The notes: generated by a model from the sequence alone, not told the origin. Shown: positions 27,452 to 36,211, counted from the first letter of the stretch. The stretch: 64,000 bases of DNA from Gottfriedia solisilvae (GCF_002128405.1 NZ_NETJ01000005.1:186001-250000), one strand, 5' to 3'. Made by a program: numbers and translations.

Positions 27452-30232
27452 TTGTCTGATAATCAAAAGAAGAGCTCTGACTTTAAACTAAAACTGAAGA
27501 GATCACTTGAAATTGATCCGAAAACGGATAGTCCATTATTGATGAATTTAAAAAAGGTTGTAAGAAAATCAATTAGAACTGTGCAATTAATTAATAACGG
27601 ACAGATCATTCCGGTCTTGAAAAAGAAGCTTAAAGGCGGAACGAATAAGTCAAACACGAATACTAACCGTAAAATGACGGAAATGGAAAAAGGGGAATAT
27701 ATTAAGTATCTAAAAGAACACAGTGATACTGGTTATTATGATGAAGTAAAACCTATTATTGATAAAATTCCTGTAAGTAATGGTAGTAGATACTATCCAC
27801 AAATTAATGCAAATATTGGGATTATCGCAGATGAGTTTTTATTTAATTCCTTTAACGGTATTGCAAATTTCGTTTATATTACAAGAGATAATTACATGGA
27901 GCATGTAAACACATTAGATATATTTATCGTTGCCTCAGCTTGGAAGGGATTAAATAATGAATGGAAGGGACTTGCGAATGCAAAAAACCGTCCATTAAGA
28001 GATGAATTATTCCATATTATTGAGACATATAAATCAAATGGTATTAAATGTGTATTTTATTCTAAAGAAGATCCTGTTAACTATGATCGCTTTATTGAAA
28101 TTGCTCAAAAAGCTGATTACATCTTTACGACTGCAGAGGAAGTAATAGAGAATTATAAAACTGATTGCAACAATCAAAATGTGGACGTTCTTAAATTCGG
28201 TGTAAATCCTCTGTACCATAATCCAGTAGGATTTAGAAAAAGTAGAAGAGAAAAAGAAGTGTTCTTTGCAGGGTCTTGGTATCTGAAATACCCACAAAGA
28301 CAAAAAGATTCACAAACAATTTTTGATGGTGTAATCGATGCAGGATATAAATTAAAGCTAATTGACCGAAATTATAATTTATTTTTAGAACAACATTTTT
28401 TCCCGAAAAAATATGTAGATTATATTTCACCTGCAATTAATCATGAAGATTTACAGAGAATTCATAAGTTATATGATTGGTCGCTTAACTTAAACTCAGT
28501 TAAATATAGCCCAACAATGTTTGCAAACAGAGTATTTGAATTGCAAGCACTTGGTAATTTAATGCTTTCTAATTATAGTATGTCGATTAACAATAAGTTC
28601 CCTAATGTGTTTATTGTTCATGACTCAAATGAAGTTGGACATATTTTAAATGGATATACAGCTGATGAACTTTATAAACACCAAGTACAAGGAATCCGAA
28701 AAGTAATGAGTCATGAGACAACTGTTCAAAGATTAGAGAGACTATTACAATTTGTTGGCTTTCCTCATAAACCATATGAACGTTCAGTTGCAGTAGTAGT
28801 CGAAGATAAAACTGATAAAATTGAAGAAATGTTTCAGTATCAAACGTATGAAAACAAACATTTATTCAAAGCAAGTGAATTTACTGAAACAATTAAGTCT
28901 CAATATGATCTAGTTGCATTTTTCCATGAAGAAAAAGAGTATTATGAGTACTATTTAGAAGATATGATTAATGCTTTTAAATATACAAACAGTGCGTATA
29001 TTACAAAAGATGGATGCTACGATGGAGAAACGCTTATAAATGGTGTTGAACATGATTATGTTTCTACGATGAAGGACAAGTATCGTACAATTTTCTGGGC
29101 AGAGCTGTTTAGCGTAAACAATTTGCTTGAAATGAATGGCGAACAAGCAATTGAAAATGGTTATAGTGTTGATCATTTTGAATTTAATAATAAAGTTAAA
29201 GTTGCTCAGGAAGGCAACAAACAATATAAGTTCTCTGTCATCATTCCAGCTTATAATAATGGAGAATACTTATTAAATAAATGTTTCTATAGCTTGCGTA
29301 GAAGCAGTATGTTTGACGATATGGAAATCATTATTGTAGATGATGGTTCAACTGATTCTTACACACCGATGATCATCAATCGTATAGCAAGAGACTATTC
29401 AAACGTCACTACTTACTTCTATAATGATGGTGGAAGTGGTACTGCTTCAAGACCACGTAATAAAGGTGTTGAATTGAGTACAACTGACTATATCACTTTC
29501 TTGGATCCTGATAATGAAGCTGTTAATGATGGATATGCTAAATTATACAAGGAAATAGTAGAAAATAATTATGACTTTGTAGTTGGTAATATTTATCGAG
29601 TATCTGATCGCGAGGTACGCTTGAATTATGTAAATGCTGTGAAGGATGTAAACAGTCAACAGTATGAAATTAAAGGGAACACGAAAAAAGTATTAGTTGA
29701 TTCTTCATTTAAAGCAGCAAGTATCCAGGCGTTACTTGTTCAAAAATCATTAATAACGAATAATAATTTACAAATGGTAGTTGGTGCTGCAGGACAGGAT
29801 ACACTATTCTTCCATGAATTATTATTAAACGCTCAAAATGTAAAATTAATGAACCTAGATATTCATATTTACTATGCAGCAGTTGCTGGTTCGACCGTAA
29901 ATACAATTACGAAAAACTTCTTTAGAAAGTTCAAAATACTAGAAGATCAAAGAATAGAAGCGTTGAAGAAGTATGAAGTTTTAGATGATTACTTAGAAAA
30001 ACGCTTTGAATACTACTTCAAAAATTGGTATTTAGTAAAACTAAAGAAAATTAAAGAAACTGATGCGATGGAATCCATTGAAATTCTTTGCAGTATTTGG
30101 GATATATACAAAGACGAAGTAACCCCTATTGATCCAGAGATTATTCGTTTTTCTAAATTCGCAGAGAAGCAAGATTTTGAAGGCATCTACAATGAATATG
30201 TTTTAAAAGAAAATAATTTAGTAAATGTTTAA
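27452..30232 (+). CDS. Large bifunctional glycosyltransferase (CgeB-like + GT2)
   Basis: About 926 residues. TTG at 27452 is preferred, 5-6 nt after GGGGGAG. The N-terminal half has a CgeB-like GT-B domain with 'VFFAGSWYLKYPQRQ' near 270 and 'SPTMFANRVFELQALGNLML' near 350. The C-terminal GT2 domain has 'FSVIIPAYNNGEYLL' near 600, 'IIVDDGSTD' and 'FLDPDNEA'. It is a close paralogue of the 24679 gene, sharing long stretches in the GT2 half, which points to tandem duplication. Two active-looking transferase domains in one chain suggest synthesis of a disaccharide repeat. It is the last gene before a terminator. Confidence 0.83.
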   Translation: MSDNQKKSSDFKLKLKRSLEIDPKTDSPLLMNLKKVVRKSIRTVQLINNGQIIPVLKKKLKGGTNKSNTNTNRKMTEMEKGEYIKYLKEHSDTGYYDEVKPIIDKIPVSNGSRYYPQINANIGIIADEFLFNSFNGIANFVYITRDNYMEHVNTLDIFIVASAWKGLNNEWKGLANAKNRPLRDELFHIIETYKSNGIKCVFYSKEDPVNYDRFIEIAQKADYIFTTAEEVIENYKTDCNNQNVDVLKFGVNPLYHNPVGFRKSRREKEVFFAGSWYLKYPQRQKDSQTIFDGVIDAGYKLKLIDRNYNLFLEQHFFPKKYVDYISPAINHEDLQRIHKLYDWSLNLNSVKYSPTMFANRVFELQALGNLMLSNYSMSINNKFPNVFIVHDSNEVGHILNGYTADELYKHQVQGIRKVMSHETTVQRLERLLQFVGFPHKPYERSVAVVVEDKTDKIEEMFQYQTYENKHLFKASEFTETIKSQYDLVAFFHEEKEYYEYYLEDMINAFKYTNSAYITKDGCYDGETLINGVEHDYVSTMKDKYRTIFWAELFSVNNLLEMNGEQAIENGYSVDHFEFNNKVKVAQEGNKQYKFSVIIPAYNNGEYLLNKCFYSLRRSSMFDDMEIIIVDDGSTDSYTPMIINRIARDYSNVTTYFYNDGGSGTASRPRNKGVELSTTDYITFLDPDNEAVNDGYAKLYKEIVENNYDFVVGNIYRVSDREVRLNYVNAVKDVNSQQYEIKGNTKKVLVDSSFKAASIQALLVQKSLITNNNLQMVVGAAGQDTLFFHELLLNAQNVKLMNLDIHIYYAAVAGSTVNTITKNFFRKFKILEDQRIEALKKYEVLDDYLEKRFEYYFKNWYLVKLKKIKETDAMESIEILCSIWDIYKDEVTPIDPEIIRFSKFAEKQDFEGIYNEYVLKENNLVNV

Positions 30233-30237
30233 ATTTT

Positions 30238-30267
30238 GAAGGAATCCTTATTAGGGTTCCTTTTTTA
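30238..30267 (+). terminator. Terminator of the large transferase gene
   Basis: AAGGAATCC TTATTA GGGTTCCTT with a T6 tail. Confidence 0.9.
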
Positions 30268-30281
30268 TTTTTGTCTTTTTG

Positions 30282-30487
30282 AAGGCTCTGTTAAATAAGA
30301 ATGTTGATTTCCATTCCAGGTACTTCGCTTTCCATGGGGCGTGACCCTGAGCCTCCTCGCTCTCAAGTTTCCCGCATCTCCCATAGGAGTCTTCGCACCT
30401 TCCATTCCAATTACTCTCGAACCAGCTACTCTTTTCATACTCTTAATATATTTAATTAAAATCAACAATTAATATTAACAGAGCCTT
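30282..30487. repeat. Dispersed repeat copy B inside a 13-bp inverted-repeat frame
   Basis: A perfect 13-bp inverted repeat, AAGGCTCTGTTAA at 30282-30294 and TTAACAGAGCCTT at 30475-30487, encloses a 206-bp segment. Its interior carries the same GC-rich family words as copy A (GCTTTCCATGGGGCGTG, GAGCCTCCTCGC, CCATAGGAGTCTTCGCA) and the GTTGATT ... AATCAAC frame. There is no coding capacity. It resembles a MITE-like element, though the right-hand end followed by T's could also act as a long-loop terminator. Confidence 0.7.
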
Positions 30488-30561
30488 TTTCGATAGATCG
30501 TTGCTCTAGTGAAACTTTTTTAAACAAACCAACGTCTAATTGTGTAAGGAGGTGTTGGCTA

Positions 30562-31008
30562 TTGAAAAAGACATACATGATTTTTTTAGTACTCTTGCTA
30601 ATTATTGTTTCGGGTTGTACAAAAGTATTTGATACAGAACCACCCGAAGCGATAGCGAAAATAAATAATAAAGAAATAGCATTAAAAAGAGGGGGATACC
30701 ATTGGACGACTGAGGAGGGGGCTTTAACAAAAGCAACGATTGCTGATGCTGCTTCTCCTAATCAAATTGCACAAGATCTGATTGCATCACCTGTTGAAAA
30801 AGGATCAGAGGCAACCATAGAGTTTAGTGATCATTCAAAACCGCAGCTTACATATAATTTTTGGGAAGGGGATCAATCGGGGAAATCCATCTCAATGGAA
30901 GGAAATAAAATCACATTTCCTTCTAATAGTGGTAAGTACGTCATTGAAGTGAATGCTACTTGGTCTAATGGGGATGCTTCCTATACATTTGTTATTGATG
31001 TTAAATAA
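30562..31008 (+). CDS. Putative lipoprotein of unknown function
   Basis: 148 residues, TTG start behind AAGGAGGTG. A signal peptide with lipobox 'IIVSGC' (Cys ~19) marks it as membrane-anchored outside the cell. The mature part is beta-rich and ends in 'WSNGDASYTFVIDVK', an immunoglobulin-like strand pattern. No known family was recognised. It lies just after the glycopolymer locus and has its own large terminator, so a link to the polymer is only positional. Confidence 0.8.
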   Translation: MKKTYMIFLVLLLIIVSGCTKVFDTEPPEAIAKINNKEIALKRGGYHWTTEEGALTKATIADAASPNQIAQDLIASPVEKGSEATIEFSDHSKPQLTYNFWEGDQSGKSISMEGNKITFPSNSGKYVIEVNATWSNGDASYTFVIDVK

Positions 31009-31014
31009 AAAAGT

Positions 31015-31098
31015 AAAACGCCTAGAATTGAAGTCCCCCGTTGTTAGACAACACCTAACAATTGGAGGGCACTTCAATTATACCAAGCGTTTTTTTTG
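31015..31098. terminator. Long segmented bidirectional terminator
   Basis: Nested arms AAAACGC/GCGTTTT, AATTGAAGT/ACTTCAATT, CCCCC/GGAGGG and TTGTTAG/CTAACAA build one ~80-nt hairpin with small internal loops, ending in T8. It separates the convergent lipoprotein and hydrolase genes. Confidence 0.88.
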
Positions 31099-31109
31099 TA
31101 AGTAATTTT

Positions 31110-31937
31110 TTACTTTGTATTTTTTACCTTGTTGATATAGTAAATTGTATCTTCTAATTCAAGTGGATTATGTCCTTGTTCTTTATTAGAGTACATCTCT
31201 ACAGTTAGACGGTTGTAAGTTAATGTATCTTTTAATGTATTAAGACCTCTTACAAATGGCATGAAGTGTTTTACAACGTCATGGTCACAAGCTGTATTTT
31301 GTAAGTAAAAAATATAAGGCATATAATTAATCTCTTTGAAAAATTCTAGTATATTTAATCGTGTTACGTATTTTTTAGCTGATTCCTCAGTTGGCAGAGA
31401 GGGGTGAGCAGCTTCTAAAAGTCGATTAACATGTGTTTGATAATAGTTTGGAATAATCGTTTGTGGATTATTTACTAATGCTTTTGACCCTTTAATATAT
31501 CCAGCGAGTATCATTGACATAAACCCGCCACCAGAAGAACCGTAGAATAATGTATCCTCTGCTTTGACAGACATTTTTTTCATTAATTTTTCAATGACTT
31601 TAGCTATTTTTTCTAAGAAAAATGTATCATCATTACCATGTCCCCAACCTAGACTCATTTGTCCTAAATAAAGAGTTGGGTCATTATAGTAAATCATATT
31701 TGAATCAAAATGCTCAGTCCATGAATGACGTTGGAAAATCGGTGGTTTCATTTTTGCCGGATCATAAGCACCAGATCCAAATACAAGTAATTCATTTGAA
31801 GATGAGTTCGCTCTAATTAAAAACTCATATTTAACATTATCCCAATTTACAGTTAGGATAAATGGTGTACGACTAGTTAAGTCAATTTCATCAATTTTTT
31901 GGAAAGTAGTATGTATATTTTCATATTTATTGAGCAT
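31110..31937 (-). CDS. Alpha/beta-hydrolase fold protein
   Basis: 275 residues, GGAGT 9 nt before the ATG. The nucleophile elbow 'FYGSSGGGFMSMILAG' near residue 125-140 (Ser in Gly-x-Ser-x-Gly-Gly) and the late 'GHNPLE' (His) fit a Ser-His hydrolase or acyltransferase. The first ~90 residues are beta-rich ('FILTVNWDNVKYEFLI'). There is no signal peptide, so it is cytosolic. Similar proteins occur near capsule or surface-glycan genes; an Asp2-like or XcbB-like polysaccharide modification role is possible but unproven. Confidence 0.7.
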   Translation of the reverse strand: MLNKYENIHTTFQKIDEIDLTSRTPFILTVNWDNVKYEFLIRANSSSNELLVFGSGAYDPAKMKPPIFQRHSWTEHFDSNMIYYNDPTLYLGQMSLGWGHGNDDTFFLEKIAKVIEKLMKKMSVKAEDTLFYGSSGGGFMSMILAGYIKGSKALVNNPQTIIPNYYQTHVNRLLEAAHPSLPTEESAKKYVTRLNILEFFKEINYMPYIFYLQNTACDHDVVKHFMPFVRGLNTLKDTLTYNRLTVEMYSNKEQGHNPLELEDTIYYINKVKNTK

Positions 31938-32438
31938 TCATTTTCACTCCTAGTACTGAAATTTAATCATATCCAAATTTAAGTATACATATAGTTTTAT
32001 CGATAAATCAACGGTATCACCCATTTTCATAAAAAAGATATAAAGGATTTCATTCGAATTTTTAACTTGAAATGAAGCAGAAGAAACAATGGAAATTGAC
32101 CCATTACAGAAACTTGAACTATTATAGGTGTATAAATATATATAGGCTTTTAGATGTTTGTTGATTTTGGGATTTGAATTAAAGACAGAAGTTGATTACA
32201 ACAGAAGGTACGTGACTCGTGTGGGAGATGCGGGAAGGCTGAGATCCCGTATCAAGCAAGGTAGGCATGCTAAAACCACGACGTCCTGTCGTAACGCATG
32301 CATAATCCACATCTGGACTTCCCAGGAAGATCAGCTCACGCCCCACGGAAAAGGAGCATCATGGAGTTGTCATCAACTAACACATTCTAAGATGTAACAC
32401 TAGATACGAAAATAGCCTTCAAAATATAAAAGTAAGGA
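31938..32438. other. Intergenic region holding repeat copy C
   Basis: About 500 bp. The left 250 bp are AT-rich and should contain the promoter of the hydrolase gene. The right part is repeat copy C (32191-32377). An apparent reading frame over the repeat is not treated as a gene, since it has no RBS and overlaps the repeat structure. Confidence 0.6.
32191..32377. repeat. Dispersed repeat copy C (diverged, enlarged)
   Basis: Bounded by GTTGATT and ATCAAC and carrying GTGTGGGAGATGCGGGA, GGCTGAGATCCCG and CACGCCCCACGGAAAAGGAGCATCATGGAG. It is opposite to copies A and B. The middle is longer than in the other copies and contains GCATGC...GCATGC and ACGAC..GTCGT inverted words, so it is either a diverged or secondarily expanded copy. 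Confidence 0.7.
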
Positions 32439-32942
32439 TTGAGGACCATTTTATTAGAAAATAAGTTCATTCGTTATTGGCTACCCGTTCTATTAATAGC
32501 AGGTGGTATTTTTTATTCATCATCGACACCGTATGGAGATCAGGATATAAGGCCACAATTAAATCAGTTAAATGGTATATATCATTTTGTTGGGCAATTC
32601 GATTTTGTTCAATTTACATATGCTGGCAAAGAAATCAGTATCGAACACCTAGGAAGTGCAGGGTTTGTAGAGTTCTTTATACGAAAGCTTGCCCACTTTT
32701 CAGTATTTTGTTTACTTGCTTTTTTTATAACAAGACTAGTAAGTGTTTATAGACATAAATTCTTTATAATTGGTCTATTGTTAACAATACTTTATGCTGC
32801 TTCAGATGAATTCCATCAATCATTTACGGCAGATAGAACGCCATTAATTCAAGACGTCTTGATTGATTCGAGTGGTGCCATTTTAGGTGCTTGTTTATTT
32901 TTTATCCTATATAAAAAATTTCATAAAAAGAAAGTAAATTAG
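32439..32942 (+). CDS. VanZ family membrane protein
   Basis: 167 residues with four hydrophobic segments and the VanZ core 'KLAHFSVFCLLAFF' near residue 84 plus 'SDEFHQSFTADRTPLIQDVLID' region near 121-142. VanZ-like proteins are small membrane proteins, some linked to glycopeptide tolerance, most of unknown function. The start is unclear: TTG at 32439 is the only standard in-frame start but AAGG lies 1 nt before it, while a good GAGGA sits just downstream of it. The hairpin AGACATTGA...TCAATGTCT after the stop may end the transcript. Confidence 0.8.
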   Translation: MRTILLENKFIRYWLPVLLIAGGIFYSSSTPYGDQDIRPQLNQLNGIYHFVGQFDFVQFTYAGKEISIEHLGSAGFVEFFIRKLAHFSVFCLLAFFITRLVSVYRHKFFIIGLLLTILYAASDEFHQSFTADRTPLIQDVLIDSSGAILGACLFFILYKKFHKKKVN

Positions 32943-33013
32943 AAAAGACATTGAACATATGTCAATGTCTCAGAGGATAGACAATAGTATAAAAATAGAG
33001 ATTCAATCTGAAT

Positions 33014-33391
33014 TTACAAACTTTCAAAAAAAGTAATCTTATTCGAAAAAGGATCAATGACTGTTATTTCTTTCGTATTCCACGGTGTTTTTTCGAGACC
33101 GGGTTTATTATATTTATAGCTTTTTGTTTTTAATGTTGAGTGTAGTGCTTCAATGTTATTTACTTTTACTCTAATTGCAGAGCCAGGGCTACAATCACCG
33201 TGATGTTCCGATAAATGAATCACGCAATTACCACGTGATACTTGCATATAAATTGGGAAATGACTTTCGTACTGGTGCTCCCAATCTAGTTGGAAATTTA
33301 GAAAATGTATATAAAACTCCTGAGCCTTTGCAATATCAAAAATACGAAATATCGGGGTAATGTCATGATATTCAATCAATCGTTCTTCCAT
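33014..33391 (-). CDS. Glyoxalase/bleomycin-resistance superfamily protein
   Basis: 125 residues, one VOC-fold unit with two beta-alpha-beta-beta-beta modules. Visible are 'ITPIFRIFDIAKAQEFYIHFLNF', 'NCVIHLSEHHGD' near residue 55-66 and the terminal 'VIDPFSNKITFFE'. The length and opening match the 'glyoxalase superfamily' proteins annotated in Bacillaceae. Metal-binding His and Glu residues are present, but the substrate is not evident. Single gene. The start has CCTCC complement (GGAGG) upstream. Confidence 0.8.
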   Translation of the reverse strand: MEERLIEYHDITPIFRIFDIAKAQEFYIHFLNFQLDWEHQYESHFPIYMQVSRGNCVIHLSEHHGDCSPGSAIRVKVNNIEALHSTLKTKSYKYNKPGLEKTPWNTKEITVIDPFSNKITFFESL

Positions 33392-33544
33392 TTTAAAACC
33401 TCCAAGGCGGAATTATCTAAACATAGGTCATATTCTTTAATTCTATAGATATTCCTTCCTTGTTAGGCTTAATGTCTAAATTTACTCTATTCTCAATACT
33501 AGAACCCCTGAAACCATAGTTTTTATTACAATCTGTTTTAAATG

Positions 33545-34243
33545 TTATTCGTAAATACTCCCGTTTGATAACAATTTGAGTTTTTCTTTATTTTTTACAA
33601 GTAGACTACCTCTTTTACGTTCGATAATTTCTTCCTTACAAAATTTATTTACCACTCTATTTAAATGTCGATAGCTTGTCCCTAAAAGTTCAGCAATTTC
33701 AGTTAGCTTAGATGATTTGATTTCATTTGCAAACGATGAATCAGCATCGTCCAATAGCGTTGATGCAAGATAACTTGCAAAACGATTTTCGACTGGGAAC
33801 AATAGATTTAAGCTAGAAGAATTAGAAAATGTATATAATTTATAGCTTACGTTTTTTAGTAGAAATTTTAAGAAGTCTGGATTGTTCGATTGAGTTTCGT
33901 GTAGTAATTTATTATGAATGCCAATCAATATACTACTTTTTACAGCTTCAACATTACTTCTTACTTCAGAGTTATTGATAAATTCAACATCCCCAATTAG
34001 AGCCAACGGATTATTAAACCGCAGCAATAAAGACTTTCCGTTCGGTAAAATGATAGAAATCTTTAATTTACCTTCAACCAAAATATAAAAACGATCCAGT
34101 AACTGTCCATTGCTACAAATAATATCGCCTTGATCAAATTGAAATAATTTCATTTCTTGAATGATTGGATTCTCAAAAATATCTTCTAATTTATATTGTG
34201 TAACATATTGTTTTAATAAATCTTGGTTTACCAATTCACGCAT
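33545..34243 (-). CDS. Crp/Fnr-family transcriptional regulator (YeiL-like)
   Basis: About 232 residues from the ATG at 34243, 7 nt after GGGAGAA; an upstream in-frame ATG at 34258 is possible. Residues ~20-140 form a cyclic-nucleotide-binding-like beta roll ('FYILVEGKLKISIILPNGKSLLL'). Residues ~165-225 hold the winged helix-turn-helix ('LTEIAELLGTSYRHLNRVV'). The Arg and Glu of the cAMP pocket are not obvious and no N-terminal iron-sulfur cysteines occur. It resembles YeiL. The palindrome at 34303-34324 upstream could be its own operator. Confidence 0.82.
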   Translation of the reverse strand: MRELVNQDLLKQYVTQYKLEDIFENPIIQEMKLFQFDQGDIICSNGQLLDRFYILVEGKLKISIILPNGKSLLLRFNNPLALIGDVEFINNSEVRSNVEAVKSSILIGIHNKLLHETQSNNPDFLKFLLKNVSYKLYTFSNSSSLNLLFPVENRFASYLASTLLDDADSSFANEIKSSKLTEIAELLGTSYRHLNRVVNKFCKEEIIERKRGSLLVKNKEKLKLLSNGSIYE

Positions 34244-34300
34244 GATAAATTCTCCCATCGATCACCAAAGGATATATTTATTAAAATATAATTGATCAAA

Positions 34301-34327
34301 CAAAAAAAGGACATATGTCCTTTTTAT
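34301..34327. promoter_or_regulatory. Perfect palindrome upstream of the Crp/Fnr gene
   Basis: AAAAAGGACATATGTCCTTTTT is a 22-bp palindrome with no separate loop, 60-85 bp upstream of the regulator start. It may be an autoregulatory operator; folded as a hairpin with a T-tail it could also be a terminator. The unbroken dyad favours an operator. Confidence 0.5.
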
Positions 34328-34461
34328 TTCTTTTCAAGACTTTTGTCTTTATCGTCGTTTCAAATTCTACAATCCATTTTAGAAAAGAGCCTTTCAAAAA
34401 GATTATTCACATATGAATATTAAACAGTAAGGACAGAAGATAATAAAAGTTTTTAAAAAAG

Positions 34462-34492
34462 TAAAAACCTTATCGGTAGTTGATAAGGTTTA
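34462..34492 (-). terminator. Terminator of the PNPOx-like gene
   Basis: AAACCTTATC and GATAAGGTTT around a 7-nt loop; read on the minus strand it is followed by TTTTACTTTTTT. Confidence 0.8.
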
Positions 34493-34510
34493 AATACATT
34501 TTATCGTTAG

Positions 34511-34924
34511 TTACAGTGTTATGAAGTTCGGCTCCGCGCCTGCTTGATCTACATAGCCAACTTTAACGGGGTGCATTTGAATTAATATGTAATTAGGGTC
34601 ATCTGGACCTTTAATCCATTTAGATAATTCATCTGTCCACACCTTCTCTTTTGCATCTGCATTTTCTATTATTTCAGCTTTAGCAAACATTTCTACAAAA
34701 TTATCGTCTAATTGATTTCCATCATGCCCGATTAGTAGGTGGACATTGGGATTGTTTTTTATATCGTCCACTTTTTTTGATTCTTTATGAGTTGCGATAT
34801 AAGGGGTTAATCCTTTAAAGAAAAAAATCATAAAACAACTATGAGGAAAGTCCTCTCGTATCGTTGTGAAAATTCCTAATTGCTTTGCTTTTAGCACCTT
34901 CATTATATTTTCTTGAATCACCAT
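34511..34924 (-). CDS. Pyridoxamine 5'-phosphate oxidase family protein
   Basis: 137 residues, GGAG before the ATG. A split-barrel flavin-binding fold of the general-stress-protein-26 type: 'GIFTTIREDFPHSCFMIFFF' near 17-36, 'PYIATHKESKKVDDIKNNPNVHLLIG' region near 41-66 and 'DPNYILIQMHPVKVGYVD' near 112-129. Such small proteins bind FMN or F420-like cofactors and are often stress-related. The substrate is not known. Single gene with its own terminator. Confidence 0.82.
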   Translation of the reverse strand: MVIQENIMKVLKAKQLGIFTTIREDFPHSCFMIFFFKGLTPYIATHKESKKVDDIKNNPNVHLLIGHDGNQLDDNFVEMFAKAEIIENADAKEKVWTDELSKWIKGPDDPNYILIQMHPVKVGYVDQAGAEPNFITL

Positions 34925-35152
34925 AAAACTCCTTTCAACGATCGTCTACGGGTTAAACAGATACAGATTGCATCTAATAACCAGCTTTTATTCGTCTTTA
35001 CATTTTATCTTTAGAAACTTGCTATCAGGCTTATCTGACTAAAGAGAGCCGCCTACTCTTTTAAGTCTTTGTTAATTGATTTTGATTTAAACCTATTTTT
35101 TTGTGTCTTTTGCATATGATAGTTGTAAGCAATATTTTTTAGGAGGTTACAT

Positions 35153-36211
35153 ATGGCTCATCGTTTGTTTTTTATTATTTCATTTATCGGTGTTCCACTA
35201 TCTGTTCTTGGGAGTATCATGCACTGGAATGAGATTATATTATTTGTCATATATTGTGTAACAATTGTTGCTTTGGCAGGTATTATGGGTCGAGCTACAG
35301 AGAGTCTTGCAATTGTAGCAGGTCCACGTATTGGAGGACTGTTGAATGCGACGTTTGGAAATGCAGTTGAATTAATTATTGCTATTTTTGCATTGAGAGA
35401 AGGTTTAGTGGAGGTTGTATTAGCTTCCCTTACAGGTTCTGTAATTGGAAACTTGTTGCTTGTTGGTGGACTCTCATTTTTTGTTGGGGGATTAAAGTAC
35501 AAGCGTCAAAGCTTTAATGTGTATGATGCTAGACATAATTCAGGCTTATTAATTTTTGCAGTTGTACTAGCTTTTGTGATCCCGGCTATTTTTGCGGATC
35601 GAATGAACAAAGCAGATACGATGACACTAAGTGTCGGTGTATCGATTATTTTAATGGTTTTATATTTAGCAGCTTTATATTTTAAACTTGTTACGCATCG
35701 AGGGGTATATGTAACGAAAGGACAAGAAGAAATAGAGGAGCATGAAACAGCCGAATGGGGAAAATGGAAAGCAATTTTTATTTTAGCGATTGCCACAGTA
35801 GCTGTTGGATATGTTTCTGAGAATTTAGTTCATACATTTTCAACGGTTGGAGAAAAATTTGGTTGGACAGAATTGTTTATTGGTATTATTGTAGTTGCTA
35901 TTGTAGGTAATGCAGCAGAACATGCTTCTGCAATTGTTATGGCCTATAAAAATAGAGTCGGGGTAGCAGTTGAAATAGCTGTCGGTTCTTCTCTTCAAAT
36001 TGCTATGTTTGTCGCACCAGTATTAGTTATACTGTCATTATTTATGGATCATAGAATGCCATTGATTTTCTCAATTCCCGAACTAGTTTCAATGGTAACA
36101 TCGGTATTTCTAACGATCGCAATAATGAATGATGGGGACACAAACTGGTTTGAAGGGTTAACACTTTTAGGTGCCTATGTTATTATGGGAATCGGTTTCT
36201 ATTTATTATAA
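35153..36211 (+). CDS. chaA: Calcium/proton antiporter (CaCA family)
   Basis: 352 residues, RBS AGGAGG, with about eleven membrane helices. The two inverted alpha-repeats carry 'NATFGNAVELIIAIFAL' near residue 63 and 'VAIVGNAAEHASAIVMA' near 252, whose Glu residues form the ion site. It exchanges cytosolic Ca2+ for H+. The position before a YfkD-like gene matches yfkE of B. subtilis (ChaA). A short gap separates it from the next membrane-protein gene, with which it is probably co-transcribed. Confidence 0.92.
   Translation: MAHRLFFIISFIGVPLSVLGSIMHWNEIILFVIYCVTIVALAGIMGRATESLAIVAGPRIGGLLNATFGNAVELIIAIFALREGLVEVVLASLTGSVIGNLLLVGGLSFFVGGLKYKRQSFNVYDARHNSGLLIFAVVLAFVIPAIFADRMNKADTMTLSVGVSIILMVLYLAALYFKLVTHRGVYVTKGQEEIEEHETAEWGKWKAIFILAIATVAVGYVSENLVHTFSTVGEKFGWTELFIGIIVVAIVGNAAEHASAIVMAYKNRVGVAVEIAVGSSLQIAMFVAPVLVILSLFMDHRMPLIFSIPELVSMVTSVFLTIAIMNDGDTNWFEGLTLLGAYVIMGIGFYLL

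Noticed and set aside
30265-30468. Minus-strand open frame over repeat copy B
   Set aside because: It lies wholly within the inverted-repeat-framed element and lacks an RBS.
32158-32397. Plus-strand open frame over repeat copy C
   Set aside because: Repeat-derived; composition is that of the element and no RBS is present.
34925-35152. Manganese (yybP-ykoY) riboswitch before the Ca2+/H+ antiporter
   Set aside because: The conserved core and paired hairpins of that class could not be found in the 228-bp gap.
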